From Paraprevotella clara YIT 11840 (GTDB taxonomy: Bacteria; Bacteroidota; Bacteroidia; Bacteroidales; Bacteroidaceae), in the NCBI RefSeq assembly GCF_000233955.1, contig NZ_JH376592.1:124001-188000 (forward strand): a DNA stretch of 64,000 nt. The letters run 5' to 3'. The position numbers were made by a program, and so were the translations under genes. The notes beneath the pieces are model-generated. The model worked only from the letters and a program-made list of their open reading frames with translations, did not search any database and was not told the DNA's origin. The first letter of the stretch is position 1; the number at the start of each line of letters is the position of its first letter. This document shows positions 1 through 9,067 of this stretch, in pieces.

Positions 1-108
1 CAGGCTACCATGCCGGTGGAACTGTATCTCTTCACCCTTGGACTGCGCAGATACCGCATGCGACATCAACAGGCATGCGCACACGAACATTAAATTCTTT
101 TTCTTCAT
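1..108 (-). CDS. Exported protein, 5' part only (runs off the window)
   Basis: The first 36 codons of a minus-strand gene starting at the ATG whose complement is at 106-108. The residues show a Lys-rich start (MKKKNLM), a hydrophobic core (FVCACLLMSHA) and an Ala-x-Ala-like signal peptidase I site (AVSAQ), so the product is exported to or through the inner membrane. It lies 37 nt downstream of the lipoprotein gene ending at 146 on the same strand and is probably co-transcribed with it. Too little is present to assign a family. Confidence 0.7.
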   Translation of the reverse strand, partial: MKKKNLMFVCACLLMSHAVSAQSKGEEIQFHRHGSL

Positions 109-145
109 AGTCATTCTTTTTTTATATTAAACATCCTTCATCCGA

Positions 146-655
146 CTAACGGCCTAACGACTTGTCCCCATATTCCGTATTGGTCAGGCAAAGCACCCAA
201 TTACCAAGATAAAACACCGGTTTGAAGAATATCTTGGTCGTGACAGGAGGTATGCCGTCTCCCGCTTCGCGGATAATCACATTGCATTGCACCTCATTCG
301 CATAATATTCACTGAACTTCATGTATGCAATCTCGTAGCCTGCCATCGGTATGGATTCGAACATGGCTCGTACTTCCGCCATCTCTTCGTTGTTTAGCGA
401 AACCGGTGTACCGTCTTCTGTCTGGTCGTTACGATATAGCATAAGAATGGCTTCGTCCGTCTGCTTGTTTTTCACATACGTGAAGAACTGGTCTATAAGC
501 TCCTTGACGGCTATTGTATCTTTCGCCTCCAGCGTCTGCTCGAATTCCGTTTGCGTTTGTTCTTCGCTACTTTTCTTGTTCTTATCCGCACAGGCTGACA
601 CCGAACATATTATGATTCCCATCCATAAGGGGAACAGCAAATGATGAATTTTCAT
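146..655 (-). CDS. Small lipoprotein of unknown function
   Basis: A 169-residue product. I start it at the ATG at 655 rather than at the in-frame codon 17 residues upstream, because MKIHHLLFPLWMGIIICSVSAC is a complete lipoprotein signal peptide ending in a lipobox (VSAC). Directly after the cysteine come Lys/Asp/Glu/Gln-rich residues (ADKNKKSSEEQTQTEFEQ). The remainder is an alpha/beta domain with an N-terminal helix (VKELIDQFFTYVKNK) and late aromatic strands (KIFFKPVFYLGNWVLCL); such small folds resemble the NTF2/DUF3887-type lipoproteins of Bacteroidales, but I do not recognise the family firmly. It follows the terminator at 689-721 and precedes the partial exported gene. Confidence 0.75.
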   Translation of the reverse strand: MKIHHLLFPLWMGIIICSVSACADKNKKSSEEQTQTEFEQTLEAKDTIAVKELIDQFFTYVKNKQTDEAILMLYRNDQTEDGTPVSLNNEEMAEVRAMFESIPMAGYEIAYMKFSEYYANEVQCNVIIREAGDGIPPVTTKIFFKPVFYLGNWVLCLTNTEYGDKSLGR

Positions 656-688
656 CTTACAATCTAAATTACTTTTACTTAAAATGAA

Positions 689-721
689 AAGGAGGGCAGG
701 TTTCAACCACCTGCCCTCCTT
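689..721 (-). terminator. Intrinsic terminator after the coiled-coil lipoprotein gene
   Basis: A perfect 13-bp stem (AAGGAGGGCAGGT paired with ACCTGCCCTCCTT) around a 7-nt loop. It begins 31 nt past the stop codon at 752 and is followed on the minus strand by a T-rich tract. It separates the large lipoprotein gene from the small lipoprotein gene downstream. Confidence 0.85.
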
Positions 722-751
722 CCTAAATCCCCATGCTAAATGCTACGCATA

Positions 752-3700
752 TTAGCGGTTGAGAGAACGTTTACCCGGGGCATTGTTCACATGCAAGGTA
801 ACAGTCTCTGTGAGCTCACCCCACAAGTAAGTCACCTTGAACGTCATCTGCACATTGAACGAGTTCGCACGGCTCATGTTCACCTGTGTCAGGGTTACAG
901 AACCCATGTTGTCCAAACTGATGCTACCAGTCGGTTCAGTGTAGCTAATCGTAAACACATTGTTATCCACAGCACCCCAATTACCAGAATAGTCAGTCTC
1001 TGTGCCAACAAGCTCTATACGAGACACTCCGTAGAAGTCCCAGAACGTCTTGGTCTTGTTACTGTAGTCGTAGAACTCTTTCGGGTCGTAACCGTTGAAG
1101 TCCTCGAAGGTGAGCGACAACTTCTGCGTCAAAGTGTTCCATTGGTTCAGCGTCATCTCGGCAATGCTACCTCCTTTGAGGAAGATCGGCTTGATGACCT
1201 TCACATTGAACTTGTTGTTGTTAAAGGTAATCAAATCCTTTGCCGGCTCACAAGTGGCTTCGTCAACCAATACCGTGAACGTTAAAGCATCAGCCAAAGA
1301 TTCTTCATAAATGTTGATGATAGCTTTCACAACATCATCGCTACCCATTGTGATTTCACCGTTAGTAGGTTCTATCGTGGCCAACGTTACACCACCTGTA
1401 GTAGAGATTGTACGACCATCAGCAGACACTTGAATATTGTAAGTGGTATTTCCTACAATGTAGCTCCGCTTACTCTGCTCATTAGTCGGAGCAAACTTAT
1501 ATTCCACAGTCACAGCATCAGCCAAAGCTCCATAAGTACCCTTGATAGCATCCTTGATGATGTCTACCGGTTGCTTGTTGAACGTATTCGCTACAACCAT
1601 GTGCTCGTATTCACAAGTCGCAGACGGATCGGTAGCTTTACCCACTTGGATTTGCAATTCCTTGAAGCCTTCATCACGTGAGTTTTCTGCATGCCAATCG
1701 GCACGTTTCTTGTGGTTGTAGCTGTCCTCGATAGCGGCTTCTGGCTTATCATTCACCACGCTCGGTGCCCACGTCAACTTCACGAATACAGGCTTGTGGG
1801 AAGAAACCGTGCTCTTCGGAGTAAACTTAACCCAAGTAGAGACAGCATCCAGATTTTGTCTGTCTTCCGAGAACAACATATAGGCTTGCTGGTTACCCAC
1901 GCTCCACTTCAGCACGTTCGTTTCGTGCGCCTGGTCGTCGTTAGTGTTGACAATCTTACCGATTTGCGGATTCCTCACAGCCTCATCCTTCGGTTCGCTG
2001 AATTGCTTGCAAGTCACGCCGTCGCTGTTGAGTTCAAGCGCATAATTTGCTTCAAACTCTTCCTTGCTCATGTTCAACTGACCCAAAATCTTATTCTCGA
2101 CTTCTACCCATGTAACGGCTCTTACGTTATTCAATATCGGAGCATCACCACAGTTTACTGTATAACCATTGGTGATTGGTGCAATGTCGTCCACAGTTAC
2201 AGGACCCACGATTACATCCGTAATCTCTACTAAGATATAACCAACTTCTGCAATCTGGTTATTCGTATTCTCATCCACCAACGTTACGCGAAGCAACGGC
2301 GTACGACCGATAATGTTGCGGTTTCCGGCAGGGCTTCCGTCTACTCCGTGTACGTTCAGGATATGGCCGTCTACGATAGTGGCATGTTCGCTTTCACTCG
2401 TCTTGTCCGCATCATTGGCCTTGTAACCGATCAACTCATACACCAGTTTGAATTTCTTTTCATTGATCTTCTCCTGGTCGCCCCATACCTGATCGGTATT
2501 CGCATCATTTACTACATAATGCACGTTAATCCACTCGTTGAGGTCAAGGCCTGTAGTTTCAGAGTCAGCATACGGGTCTTTGTTCTCGTATGTAATTTGC
2601 AGGCGATTGTTAGAGGTAATGGCTTCGGCAGCCGTAGCAGCCAAATGGTTCTCTATCTTCTCCTCCATATTGCCTCTCGCCGTCACCTTGTTGATGGCAA
2701 AGTCCGTAATCTTATACTGCTTCAAGGCTGCGTAGTCGGAAGTGATAAGCGTATCCCCGTTCTCTGTAGAATAAGTGTAACGGAGGGCAGCCACATCCAC
2801 CTTGCCGTCGCCCGCAGCCGGAATCTTCTCTATATCGTTGGCATTCTTCATGCTGAAGTAGACATTAAGCATACCGGTCTCCTCTTTGTCAAGTTCCACG
2901 CTGTCCACAGAAATATCGTTCCTGCCTACCGAACGCGTGTAAGAAGCATTGTTGACCACATAGGAGAAATGTTCCTTGTCCGTGCTGATGGCCGCATTCG
3001 AAGGATTCAAGTGGTAAGAAGCCTTCACGAACGGCACGACGCTCGTTTCAGGTTGCGTCAACGTGGTCGGCCTATCCGTCTTTTGGTCGCCCGTCTTATC
3101 AGCCGCGCTCACGCTCAAAGCATTATAGTTGAATGAGAAGACTCCAATCGCTTCGATACCCTGATAATACTCCGTCGGACTGAAGACGATGCTCCTCAAC
3201 TGAGCACTCAACATCGCACAAAGTTGCCCCAATTCAGCATTGAACACATTGATACACTGCCCGATGATGGCAGAAGTCTGTGCCAACTGCTTATATATTT
3301 CACCGATTTCAGTCTCTACAGTCGTCACCCGACCCGTCAATGCGGTCAAATCGGTAGTCAGGCTTTCTACTTTAGTACCCAACTCAGCAACCTTCTGGTT
3401 TACGGCGTTTATCTTTTCGTCTATCAGCCCGACTGTACCTTCATCGCCCGTGATGGCACCAATCTGATTTTTCAGAGCCTCATATTTCTCTTGCAGGTCA
3501 CCTTGAAGTTCACCGATTTTGGTATCCAGTTCGCCCGTAGCTGTTGTCAATTCGCTACGTAGTTCACTACCCAACGTGCTGACAGCTTCGTCCAGCTTAT
3601 TACTCATCCGGTTCTCCAGGTTCACCAATGCTTCGTTGTTCGCTGACACATAGCTGTTGAAATCCGAAGTCAACTGGACAATCTGGCTCTTGGCTTCATC

Positions 3701-4939
3701 AGCCGTAACTTTCACGGCATCCAAATCCGTTCTCAACCCTGCAGCAGTCTGCTTCAGCGTTTCGATGTCGAGATTCTGTTGCGCTACCGTACCGTCCAAA
3801 GTTTCAAGCCTGCCAAGGATGCCACCGATAGAAGTATTGATGCTTTCGATATTGCCTTCTACCTCTGCAATGGTTGCAGCAAGCTCTTCGTCCTTATCTT
3901 CCAAAGCACCAACGGCTTCCTGAATAGCTGCAATTTTCTCTTCCGCAGCACCCAAACGAGACAAAGCACCGGCAAGGTCAGCTTTTACAAGCTCCATATC
4001 GGCGCCCAATTCGGCTTTCAAAGCAGCTACTTGTGCATCTGTATATGCTTTGGCTGCCGTCAGGTTCTGCTCTACCGTGCTCTGTAAAGCCGTCAGTTTC
4101 TCAGAAAGAGCCAACAGTTCCGTACTGTTTTGGGCAATCTTGTCCAACAATTCAGCATCCTTGTCTTGTAATGCGGATATAGCCTCCGTATTGGCTTGCA
4201 CAAGGGCGTTCACCGTGGCCAGCTTGGCTTCCACGTCAGCTTTGTTAGCAGCGATGTCGGCTACGGCCTGATTGAGTTTTTCGTCCAAAAGGGTAATCTG
4301 CCCCTGCAAGCCTTCTTCCACGGCCTGGAGCTTTTCCGTCACACCGGCTATCTTTTGCGCATTTTCGTCGGCTGTACCTTGAGCCGCTTCGGCTGCACTC
4401 TGCGCTGTGGCCGCCATGCTCTTGGCCGATTCAATCTCGCCATTGGCTATGTTGATAGCCTCTTGCAAAGCCGCGTCGGCAGAAAGCAAAGCATCAATCT
4501 GTCCGGCTTGGGTTGCTACCTGCGAATTCAGGGTTTCGATGGCAGCGTTTGCCGCGTCGATACCGGCCTGGAGTGCCGTACGGGCTTCCTCGATATTGGC
4601 CTTTGAAGCTTCGATGGCTGCCACTTGGGCCGCAGCGGCCTGAATGTCGGCATAATCCTTAGCTCCTTGTTCAGCTTCTGCGATAGTAGCCGTCAACTCG
4701 GTTTTGGCTGTGGCCAAAGCCGTTTCCAAGGCAGCCTCCTGCGCTTTCAGCGAATTGATTTCCTGAGTCAGGTTGTTGACCTTCTCATTCACCAATTCAT
4801 CAAGATTCGTCGCATTGGCCGTAATCTGCCCTTGCAAGCCACTGATGTCATCATCGTAGTCCTTGCAAGAAGTCGTTACGCTTGTCGATGCCGCAAGAAG
4901 CGCACCAAACAAAGCCACACTGATAAACTTTCTCTTCAT
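752..4939 (-). CDS. Large coiled-coil surface lipoprotein under a phase-variable promoter
   Basis: A 1395-residue product. The ATG at 4939 gives MKRKFISVALFGALLAAST and a lipobox-like SVTTSC; a TTG two codons earlier is also open. The run after the cysteine (KDYDDD) matches the acidic lipoprotein export signal that sends Bacteroidetes lipoproteins to the cell surface. Residues of about 30-590 form a nearly continuous Ala/Glu/Leu/Gln/Lys-rich coiled coil with recurring (L)QGQI/TLDEKL-type heptads and almost no Pro, Trp or Cys. The remaining 800 residues are beta-rich and end in a Thr/Val-rich region. I read this as a stalk that displays a globular head outside the cell. Similar long proteins are usually named only 'cell surface protein'. 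The gene stands alone, with an invertible promoter upstream and a terminator downstream. Ligand and function are unknown. Confidence 0.85.
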   Translation of the reverse strand: MKRKFISVALFGALLAASTSVTTSCKDYDDDISGLQGQITANATNLDELVNEKVNNLTQEINSLKAQEAALETALATAKTELTATIAEAEQGAKDYADIQAAAAQVAAIEASKANIEEARTALQAGIDAANAAIETLNSQVATQAGQIDALLSADAALQEAINIANGEIESAKSMAATAQSAAEAAQGTADENAQKIAGVTEKLQAVEEGLQGQITLLDEKLNQAVADIAANKADVEAKLATVNALVQANTEAISALQDKDAELLDKIAQNSTELLALSEKLTALQSTVEQNLTAAKAYTDAQVAALKAELGADMELVKADLAGALSRLGAAEEKIAAIQEAVGALEDKDEELAATIAEVEGNIESINTSIGGILGRLETLDGTVAQQNLDIETLKQTAAGLRTDLDAVKVTADEAKSQIVQLTSDFNSYVSANNEALVNLENRMSNKLDEAVSTLGSELRSELTTATGELDTKIGELQGDLQEKYEALKNQIGAITGDEGTVGLIDEKINAVNQKVAELGTKVESLTTDLTALTGRVTTVETEIGEIYKQLAQTSAIIGQCINVFNAELGQLCAMLSAQLRSIVFSPTEYYQGIEAIGVFSFNYNALSVSAADKTGDQKTDRPTTLTQPETSVVPFVKASYHLNPSNAAISTDKEHFSYVVNNASYTRSVGRNDISVDSVELDKEETGMLNVYFSMKNANDIEKIPAAGDGKVDVAALRYTYSTENGDTLITSDYAALKQYKITDFAINKVTARGNMEEKIENHLAATAAEAITSNNRLQITYENKDPYADSETTGLDLNEWINVHYVVNDANTDQVWGDQEKINEKKFKLVYELIGYKANDADKTSESEHATIVDGHILNVHGVDGSPAGNRNIIGRTPLLRVTLVDENTNNQIAEVGYILVEITDVIVGPVTVDDIAPITNGYTVNCGDAPILNNVRAVTWVEVENKILGQLNMSKEEFEANYALELNSDGVTCKQFSEPKDEAVRNPQIGKIVNTNDDQAHETNVLKWSVGNQQAYMLFSEDRQNLDAVSTWVKFTPKSTVSSHKPVFVKLTWAPSVVNDKPEAAIEDSYNHKKRADWHAENSRDEGFKELQIQVGKATDPSATCEYEHMVVANTFNKQPVDIIKDAIKGTYGALADAVTVEYKFAPTNEQSKRSYIVGNTTYNIQVSADGRTISTTGGVTLATIEPTNGEITMGSDDVVKAIINIYEESLADALTFTVLVDEATCEPAKDLITFNNNKFNVKVIKPIFLKGGSIAEMTLNQWNTLTQKLSLTFEDFNGYDPKEFYDYSNKTKTFWDFYGVSRIELVGTETDYSGNWGAVDNNVFTISYTEPTGSISLDNMGSVTLTQVNMSRANSFNVQMTFKVTYLWGELTETVTLHVNNAPGKRSLNR

Positions 4940-5003
4940 AATCAAATAAAATTAGTTAAAACGTATAATTCTCTACTCTCTTTATTGCCGTTGATAAACT
5001 TCT

Positions 5004-5024
5004 ATCTCTATGCAAGAGGTGGAA
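5004..5024 (+). repeat. Left inverted repeat of the invertible promoter segment
   Basis: This 21-bp arm (core CTCTATGCAAGAGGTGG) is the exact reverse complement of 5180-5200. It lies 65 bp upstream of the lipoprotein ATG at 4939. Paired arms of this size around a promoter are the recombination sites of Bacteroidales DNA invertases. Confidence 0.9.
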
Positions 5025-5179
5025 ATAGTATCCCGTAAATGCCTTATATATAATAAGGTAAGCTCAAGAATCGACTTTATAAAAACCTATTTATTTTAAG
5101 ATTTTCTTGTTTTTTTCATCAGAAAAAGAAGAGATTATTTTGTTTGTATGCGTATTTTATCTACATTTGCATCGAAATC
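5025..5179. promoter_or_regulatory. Invertible promoter segment (inverton), drawn in the OFF orientation
   Basis: A 155-bp AT-rich segment between perfect 21-bp inverted repeats. Its only consensus promoter is on the plus strand, TTTG at 5139-5142 and TACATTTG at 5162-5169 with 19 bp between, so transcription would run rightward into about 850 bp with no gene. No CAAAnnTA exists inside the segment, so nothing drives the lipoprotein gene at 4939 in this orientation. Inverting the segment would place the start site near 5028 reading left, about 90 nt before the lipoprotein ATG. Phase variation of surface products by such switches is well established in Bacteroides; assignment to this gene is inference from position. 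Confidence 0.85.
5139..5169 (+). promoter_or_regulatory. Promoter carried by the invertible segment
   Basis: A TTTG -33 element at 5139-5142 (a second TTTG is at 5143-5146) and a perfect TAnnTTTG -7 element (TACATTTG) at 5162-5169, 19 bp apart. It fits the consensus of the Bacteroidetes primary sigma factor. The predicted start near 5176 falls just inside the right repeat arm. Confidence 0.85.
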
Positions 5180-5200
5180 TTCCACCTCTTGCATAGAGAT
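5180..5200 (-). repeat. Right inverted repeat of the invertible promoter segment
   Basis: This 21-bp arm (core CCACCTCTTGCATAGAG) is the exact reverse complement of 5004-5024. The similarity breaks down immediately outside the arm, as expected for a recombination site. Confidence 0.9.
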
Positions 5201-6046
5201 GGAATTTATATTCCCCATATAACACAATGTATTTCAAGGATATATAAGAGAACAAGCATTGTAAAAGTCACAAACATTCCCCAACAATCAAAGTACATCT
5301 ATTCATATATTTTTGTCATATTCTTCAAACGTGCCATTACAGTCCGAATTTAAAGATAGCAACGTGTGTAGAACATACCGGTTTAAAAAGCAGTACTCTC
5401 AGGGGGAGACTTCTGCATCCTGAAACTATCCGATTGGCCGAAGCCAACGAACCATTCCGCACAGGTATGAACCGTTCCATACTGACAAAACTTCACGTAA
5501 AACGGGATTTTCCATCCAAAAAGACATAAAACACGGCGGAAAATACAGAAGATAAAATGTAATCCGGAACGGAAAACCAGACAGATTCTGCATATTTATA
5601 CAGAATCACCCCGGATTTTTCGCATATATACCGTATAACACGCGTTTTTTCTAAGCCGAACAAAAAATCAATCTAAGCCAAACAAAAAAAAGTTCTCCGC
5701 ATATCTGCACTGCAAACGGCTCCAAACGGAGAAAAGACGGCAGCAAAACCGCACGCGTCCCGCCCAAAGGATGGTTTCTATAATTATTTGAAGGCAAAAT
5801 ACAAACCGTTATGCCCAATCCGTTTGCCACGGAAAAACTTAAAAAGATGACACGACACGAACCTATAAGCGTACAACACACACAGCGACAGAACACGAAG
5901 AAACTGTCAAACGCATAGAGGTGACAAAACGGCAATCCCCTATTCCACGAGAATCGCGTAAAATCCGACACAAGGGCAACCCCATGAAAATACGGCAAGG
6001 AAAAAGAGGAAGCATTGACACTTTGACAAAAAGAAATCTTATGGTC
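5201..6046. other. Gene-poor spacer of about 850 bp
   Basis: No recognisable gene on either strand. The open frames here (up to about 115 codons at 5651-5998 minus) have low-complexity translations without signal, domain or promoter. It contains one copy of the dispersed repeat at 5651-5697 and a small palindrome (ATTCTG...CAGAAT) near 5585-5606. The promoter of the inverton fires into this region when OFF, so a non-coding transcript could arise from it. Confidence 0.6.
5651..5697 (-). repeat. Dispersed intergenic repeat, copy 1
   Basis: Read on the minus strand it shows GAGAACTTTTT followed by two units with the cores GTTTGGCTTAG and GTTCGGCTTAG separated by ATTGATTTTTT. The same cores occur at 20047-20112 and, in changed form, at 44881-44970 and 56392-56475. 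Confidence 0.6.
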
Positions 6047-7507
6047 TTACCGTTCCACCGTTTCGCCATGCTGCATGAAAAGCAGGCGGTCGCCCAACAT
6101 CAGTTCCAGCGAACCGTTCGGCACAATATAACGGTCACCCCGCTTAATCATAATAACCAGCGTTCCTTCCGGAAGCGACAGTTCGCGAATATGACGTCCC
6201 CGTTGCAGAAGCTCTTCCGTACAAAGCACTTCACGTAACGTGCTCCCGACATCCTCGGTCAGTTCGATTCCGAAGTTGTCCTCTTTTTCCGGCAAGGGTT
6301 CCGTAAGGCCCAACTTACGCGCCACCCATGACAAGGACATACCCTGAAAAAGCAAAGATATCAACGTGACGAAAAACACGATATTGAAAATCTGACTGGC
6401 ACCGTCCACTTGCGCCATCACCGGATAGGTAGCGAAAATAATGGGAGCAGCCCCACGGATACCGACCCAGGAAATAAAAAGCTTGGATTTATGCGTGATT
6501 TTCCGTCCAAAAGGCAGAAGGCTTAACCATACGCTAAGCGGACGGGCCACAAAGGTCATAAAGACGCTGACCAGGACGGCCGTCAGCATGACGGGAAGCA
6601 TCTCGTGGGGATTGACCAGCAGTCCCAACATGAGGAACATCACAATCTGGAGCAGCCATGTCATGCCATCGAGAAAAGTTCCTATTTCCTTCTTCTTGAA
6701 CAGGCGGCTGTTGCCGATGACCATACCGGCAATATAAACCGCCAGATACCCATTGCCTTTCATCAAATAGACCGAACAATAAATGATGAAAATGAAACAA
6801 AGCACCATGATGGAATAAAGCTCGGCATTCTTCAGGCTCACACGGTTGATGAGCCATACGGACAAACGTCCCAACAGATACCCCCCGGCTATGCCGACTA
6901 CAAACTGCAGCAGAAAAGACCACAGGATTTCCCAACCTGAAACTCCTCCGGCCTGCAGGCATTGTATCAGGATGATGGTCAACAGATAGGCCATCGGGTC
7001 ATTGCTCCCGCTTTCGAGTTCCAACATCGGTTTAAGATTATGTTTCAGGTTGATTTGCTGCGAACGAAGGATGTTGAAGACGGAGGCGGAGTCGGTGGAC
7101 GACATCGTGGCGGCCAACAACAAGGAACCGATGAGGGTGAAACCGACGCCCGTATGCAGTTGCCAGCCGGAAACCCAATAGACGAACAATCCACAAAAAA
7201 GCGTAGTCAGAAACACGCCGGAGGTGGCCAACATGACACCCGGCGACAATACCGGACGGATGTCCTCCATCTTCGTGTCCATTCCGCCGGTGAAAAGGAT
7301 GATACACAGCGCAACCATACCGATATGCTGGGCCACCGACACATCGTCGAACTGTATGCCCAGACCGTCTGTGCCGAACAGCATGCCGGCCAACAGGAAC
7401 ATCAACAGAGTAGGAATACCGAAACGGTAACCGGTCTTGCTCATCAGGATACTACAGAAAATCAGAAAGGCGGATACAAGCAATCCTATTTCAATGGAAA
7501 CATTCAT
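6047..7507 (-). CDS. Potassium (or sodium)/proton antiporter, CPA1 family with TrkA-C domain
   Basis: A 486-residue inner-membrane protein with about 12-13 hydrophobic segments over residues 5-390. It carries the CPA1 signatures SSTDSASVFN and ELESGSNDPMAY, where acidic residues bind the cation. Residues of about 405-485 form a soluble TrkA-C/RCK-C-like domain (LSLPEGTLVIMIKRGD). This arrangement is that of NhaP2/CvrA-type antiporters, which expel K+ or Na+ in exchange for protons and protect against pH and osmotic stress. Ion choice cannot be read from sequence. It is a single gene; a near-consensus -7 box (CATCTTTG, complement at 7535-7542) lies upstream. I see no clear terminator after it. 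Confidence 0.9.
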   Translation of the reverse strand: MNVSIEIGLLVSAFLIFCSILMSKTGYRFGIPTLLMFLLAGMLFGTDGLGIQFDDVSVAQHIGMVALCIILFTGGMDTKMEDIRPVLSPGVMLATSGVFLTTLFCGLFVYWVSGWQLHTGVGFTLIGSLLLAATMSSTDSASVFNILRSQQINLKHNLKPMLELESGSNDPMAYLLTIILIQCLQAGGVSGWEILWSFLLQFVVGIAGGYLLGRLSVWLINRVSLKNAELYSIMVLCFIFIIYCSVYLMKGNGYLAVYIAGMVIGNSRLFKKKEIGTFLDGMTWLLQIVMFLMLGLLVNPHEMLPVMLTAVLVSVFMTFVARPLSVWLSLLPFGRKITHKSKLFISWVGIRGAAPIIFATYPVMAQVDGASQIFNIVFFVTLISLLFQGMSLSWVARKLGLTEPLPEKEDNFGIELTEDVGSTLREVLCTEELLQRGRHIRELSLPEGTLVIMIKRGDRYIVPNGSLELMLGDRLLFMQHGETVER

Positions 7508-7633
7508 AGTTACGGCTCTTGGAATTTAATTGTACAAAGATGAAAAAAATAACATTCTTCGTCAACCGTCCGTGCCGTAAAAAAACAAAAAAGATATTTC
7601 GGAGTGTAACCGTACAAGGCTTGTCCCCACAAA

Positions 7634-7657
7634 AAAAGGAGCCCGAAAGCTCCTTTT
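7634..7657 (-). terminator. Intrinsic terminator of the SusCD operon
   Basis: A stem AAAAGGAGC / GCTCCTTTT around a 6-nt loop, with T residues following on the minus strand. It lies about 18 nt past the stop codon of the TlpA-like gene and closes the five-gene operon. Confidence 0.85.
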
Positions 7658-7675
7658 ATCCTCATATCACTTCTT

Positions 7676-9061
7676 TTACAGACCGGGTTGGCGGTCCAGG
7701 TAACCGCGAATGTCGGGCGAAGAAGGACGCAGCATATTGGCATTCACAATCTTTCCCTCGGGATCGAGCAGGATAAAATGAGGAATGCCATCGGCCTTGT
7801 ATGCCGTCTGGAAACGGCTGCCGGTACCTAAATGCAACTGTATTCCCGTCATCGGCTGACTTTTCACCATCTTCAGCCAATCGGCCTTACGTGCATCCGT
7901 AGAAAGGCTCAGGAAGGTGATATTGCGCCCTTTGTATTCTTCTTCCAACTGCTTGAGGAAAGGCATCTCACGGCGGCACGGACCGCACCACGTCGCCCAA
8001 AGATCGATATACACATATTTCCCCTTGAAATCGGCTACGGTATAAGCTTTCCCGTCCACGTCCCATGCCCGGAAATCGGGAGAAGGGTTACCCGGACGAG
8101 CCAAATCCCAAGCATCATATTTTTCTTTGAAGGCAGCCTGCAGTATGGGATCGGTCACGTAAGTGCCGTGCAGATTCAGCAACTCATCTATATTGCTGAT
8201 GCCGTACTGTTCTACTTGCTCGATAGCCAACACGTTCAACAGCGCCTGTTTCACTTTGTCGTCCTCGATATGGTCGGCAATGTAGTTCATCATACAAATC
8301 GTACGGTCGTATGGTGTCTTTGCCTCTTCTTTCTTGCAGCCGAACATCCGGGCTATCTCTTTCATATACTCACGATACTCCTTCAGTTCTACCAGGTTCT
8401 CGTCTGCCACAGCATACTTTTTAAGCGTATCGTAATAGGCTTCGTCCGGGCGGTAAGTGGTATCCTGAGCTACAAAAGGATGCCCCACGGCGTACATCAT
8501 CAGCGAAGAAGCATAAGCATAACGGATGCGGCCGGTTTCGACGGTAACAAAACGCGGACTGACTTCATCCAGCTTCCATGCCTTCAGAATACGCATCATG
8601 GACTCTTCTTTCTTGTCCACCAACGCGGCGTACTCCTCAAACGGCAGGGCCATCTTCTCTTGCGGGACATCCAAAAGGGTCACCTGATTCAGATACTTAA
8701 AGATTTTCTCTTTGCCTCCATCCGCTTCAAATTTTACGGATTCCTTGAAATCAGCCCCGTCGAAGGAGATATGGATACGATCTCCGTCTTCCAAAAAAAT
8801 GTTTTTGCTGTCCATTCCATAAAACAGACTGGCATGTACGGCACCTATATGTTGAAAGGTATGGCTACCGTGCCCGTTGTCGTCCAACGGAATCTCTACG
8901 ATCGTAGTCTGATACACCACAACGACTGTCGAAGCCGTCTTATTCGCCACATCGACCGTCAACTGAATATCGGCCCGACTCTGTACGAACCCGAAGGCAC
9001 AAAAGACAAATGTCAGAAAGGCTGCCTTAAACCACATATTATTTTTCATCATCTCATTCAT
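7676..9061 (-). CDS. TlpA-like thiol-disulfide protein with DUF4369-like N domain
   Basis: A 461-residue exported protein. The signal peptide MMKNNMWFKAAFLTFVFCAFGFVQSRA is followed by a beta-sandwich region (about 30-130) typical of DUF4369 proteins, a helical middle, and a thioredoxin fold from about 320. The active site is WATWCGPCRREM, and the cis-proline loop appears as GIPHFILLD. Proteins of this build are periplasmic or membrane-associated oxidoreductases of the TlpA/ResA type. It is the last gene of the SusCD operon, 6 nt after the PKD-like gene, a common ending for such operons; its partner there is not known. Start choice is among three nearby ATGs and does not change the mature protein. 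Confidence 0.88.
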   Translation of the reverse strand: MNEMMKNNMWFKAAFLTFVFCAFGFVQSRADIQLTVDVANKTASTVVVVYQTTIVEIPLDDNGHGSHTFQHIGAVHASLFYGMDSKNIFLEDGDRIHISFDGADFKESVKFEADGGKEKIFKYLNQVTLLDVPQEKMALPFEEYAALVDKKEESMMRILKAWKLDEVSPRFVTVETGRIRYAYASSLMMYAVGHPFVAQDTTYRPDEAYYDTLKKYAVADENLVELKEYREYMKEIARMFGCKKEEAKTPYDRTICMMNYIADHIEDDKVKQALLNVLAIEQVEQYGISNIDELLNLHGTYVTDPILQAAFKEKYDAWDLARPGNPSPDFRAWDVDGKAYTVADFKGKYVYIDLWATWCGPCRREMPFLKQLEEEYKGRNITFLSLSTDARKADWLKMVKSQPMTGIQLHLGTGSRFQTAYKADGIPHFILLDPEGKIVNANMLRPSSPDIRGYLDRQPGL

Positions 9062-9067
9062 TATTAA

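Noticed and set aside
5410-5528. Open plus-strand frame of about 40 codons downstream of the OFF-state promoter
   Set aside because: Short, with no recognisable similarity or ribosome binding site; chance is the simpler reading, though the OFF transcript would contain it.
5651-5998. Open frame of about 115 codons on the minus strand in the gene-poor spacer
   Set aside because: It runs through a copy of the dispersed repeat, has Cys/Phe/Arg-rich low-complexity translation, no signal peptide or domain, and no promoter.
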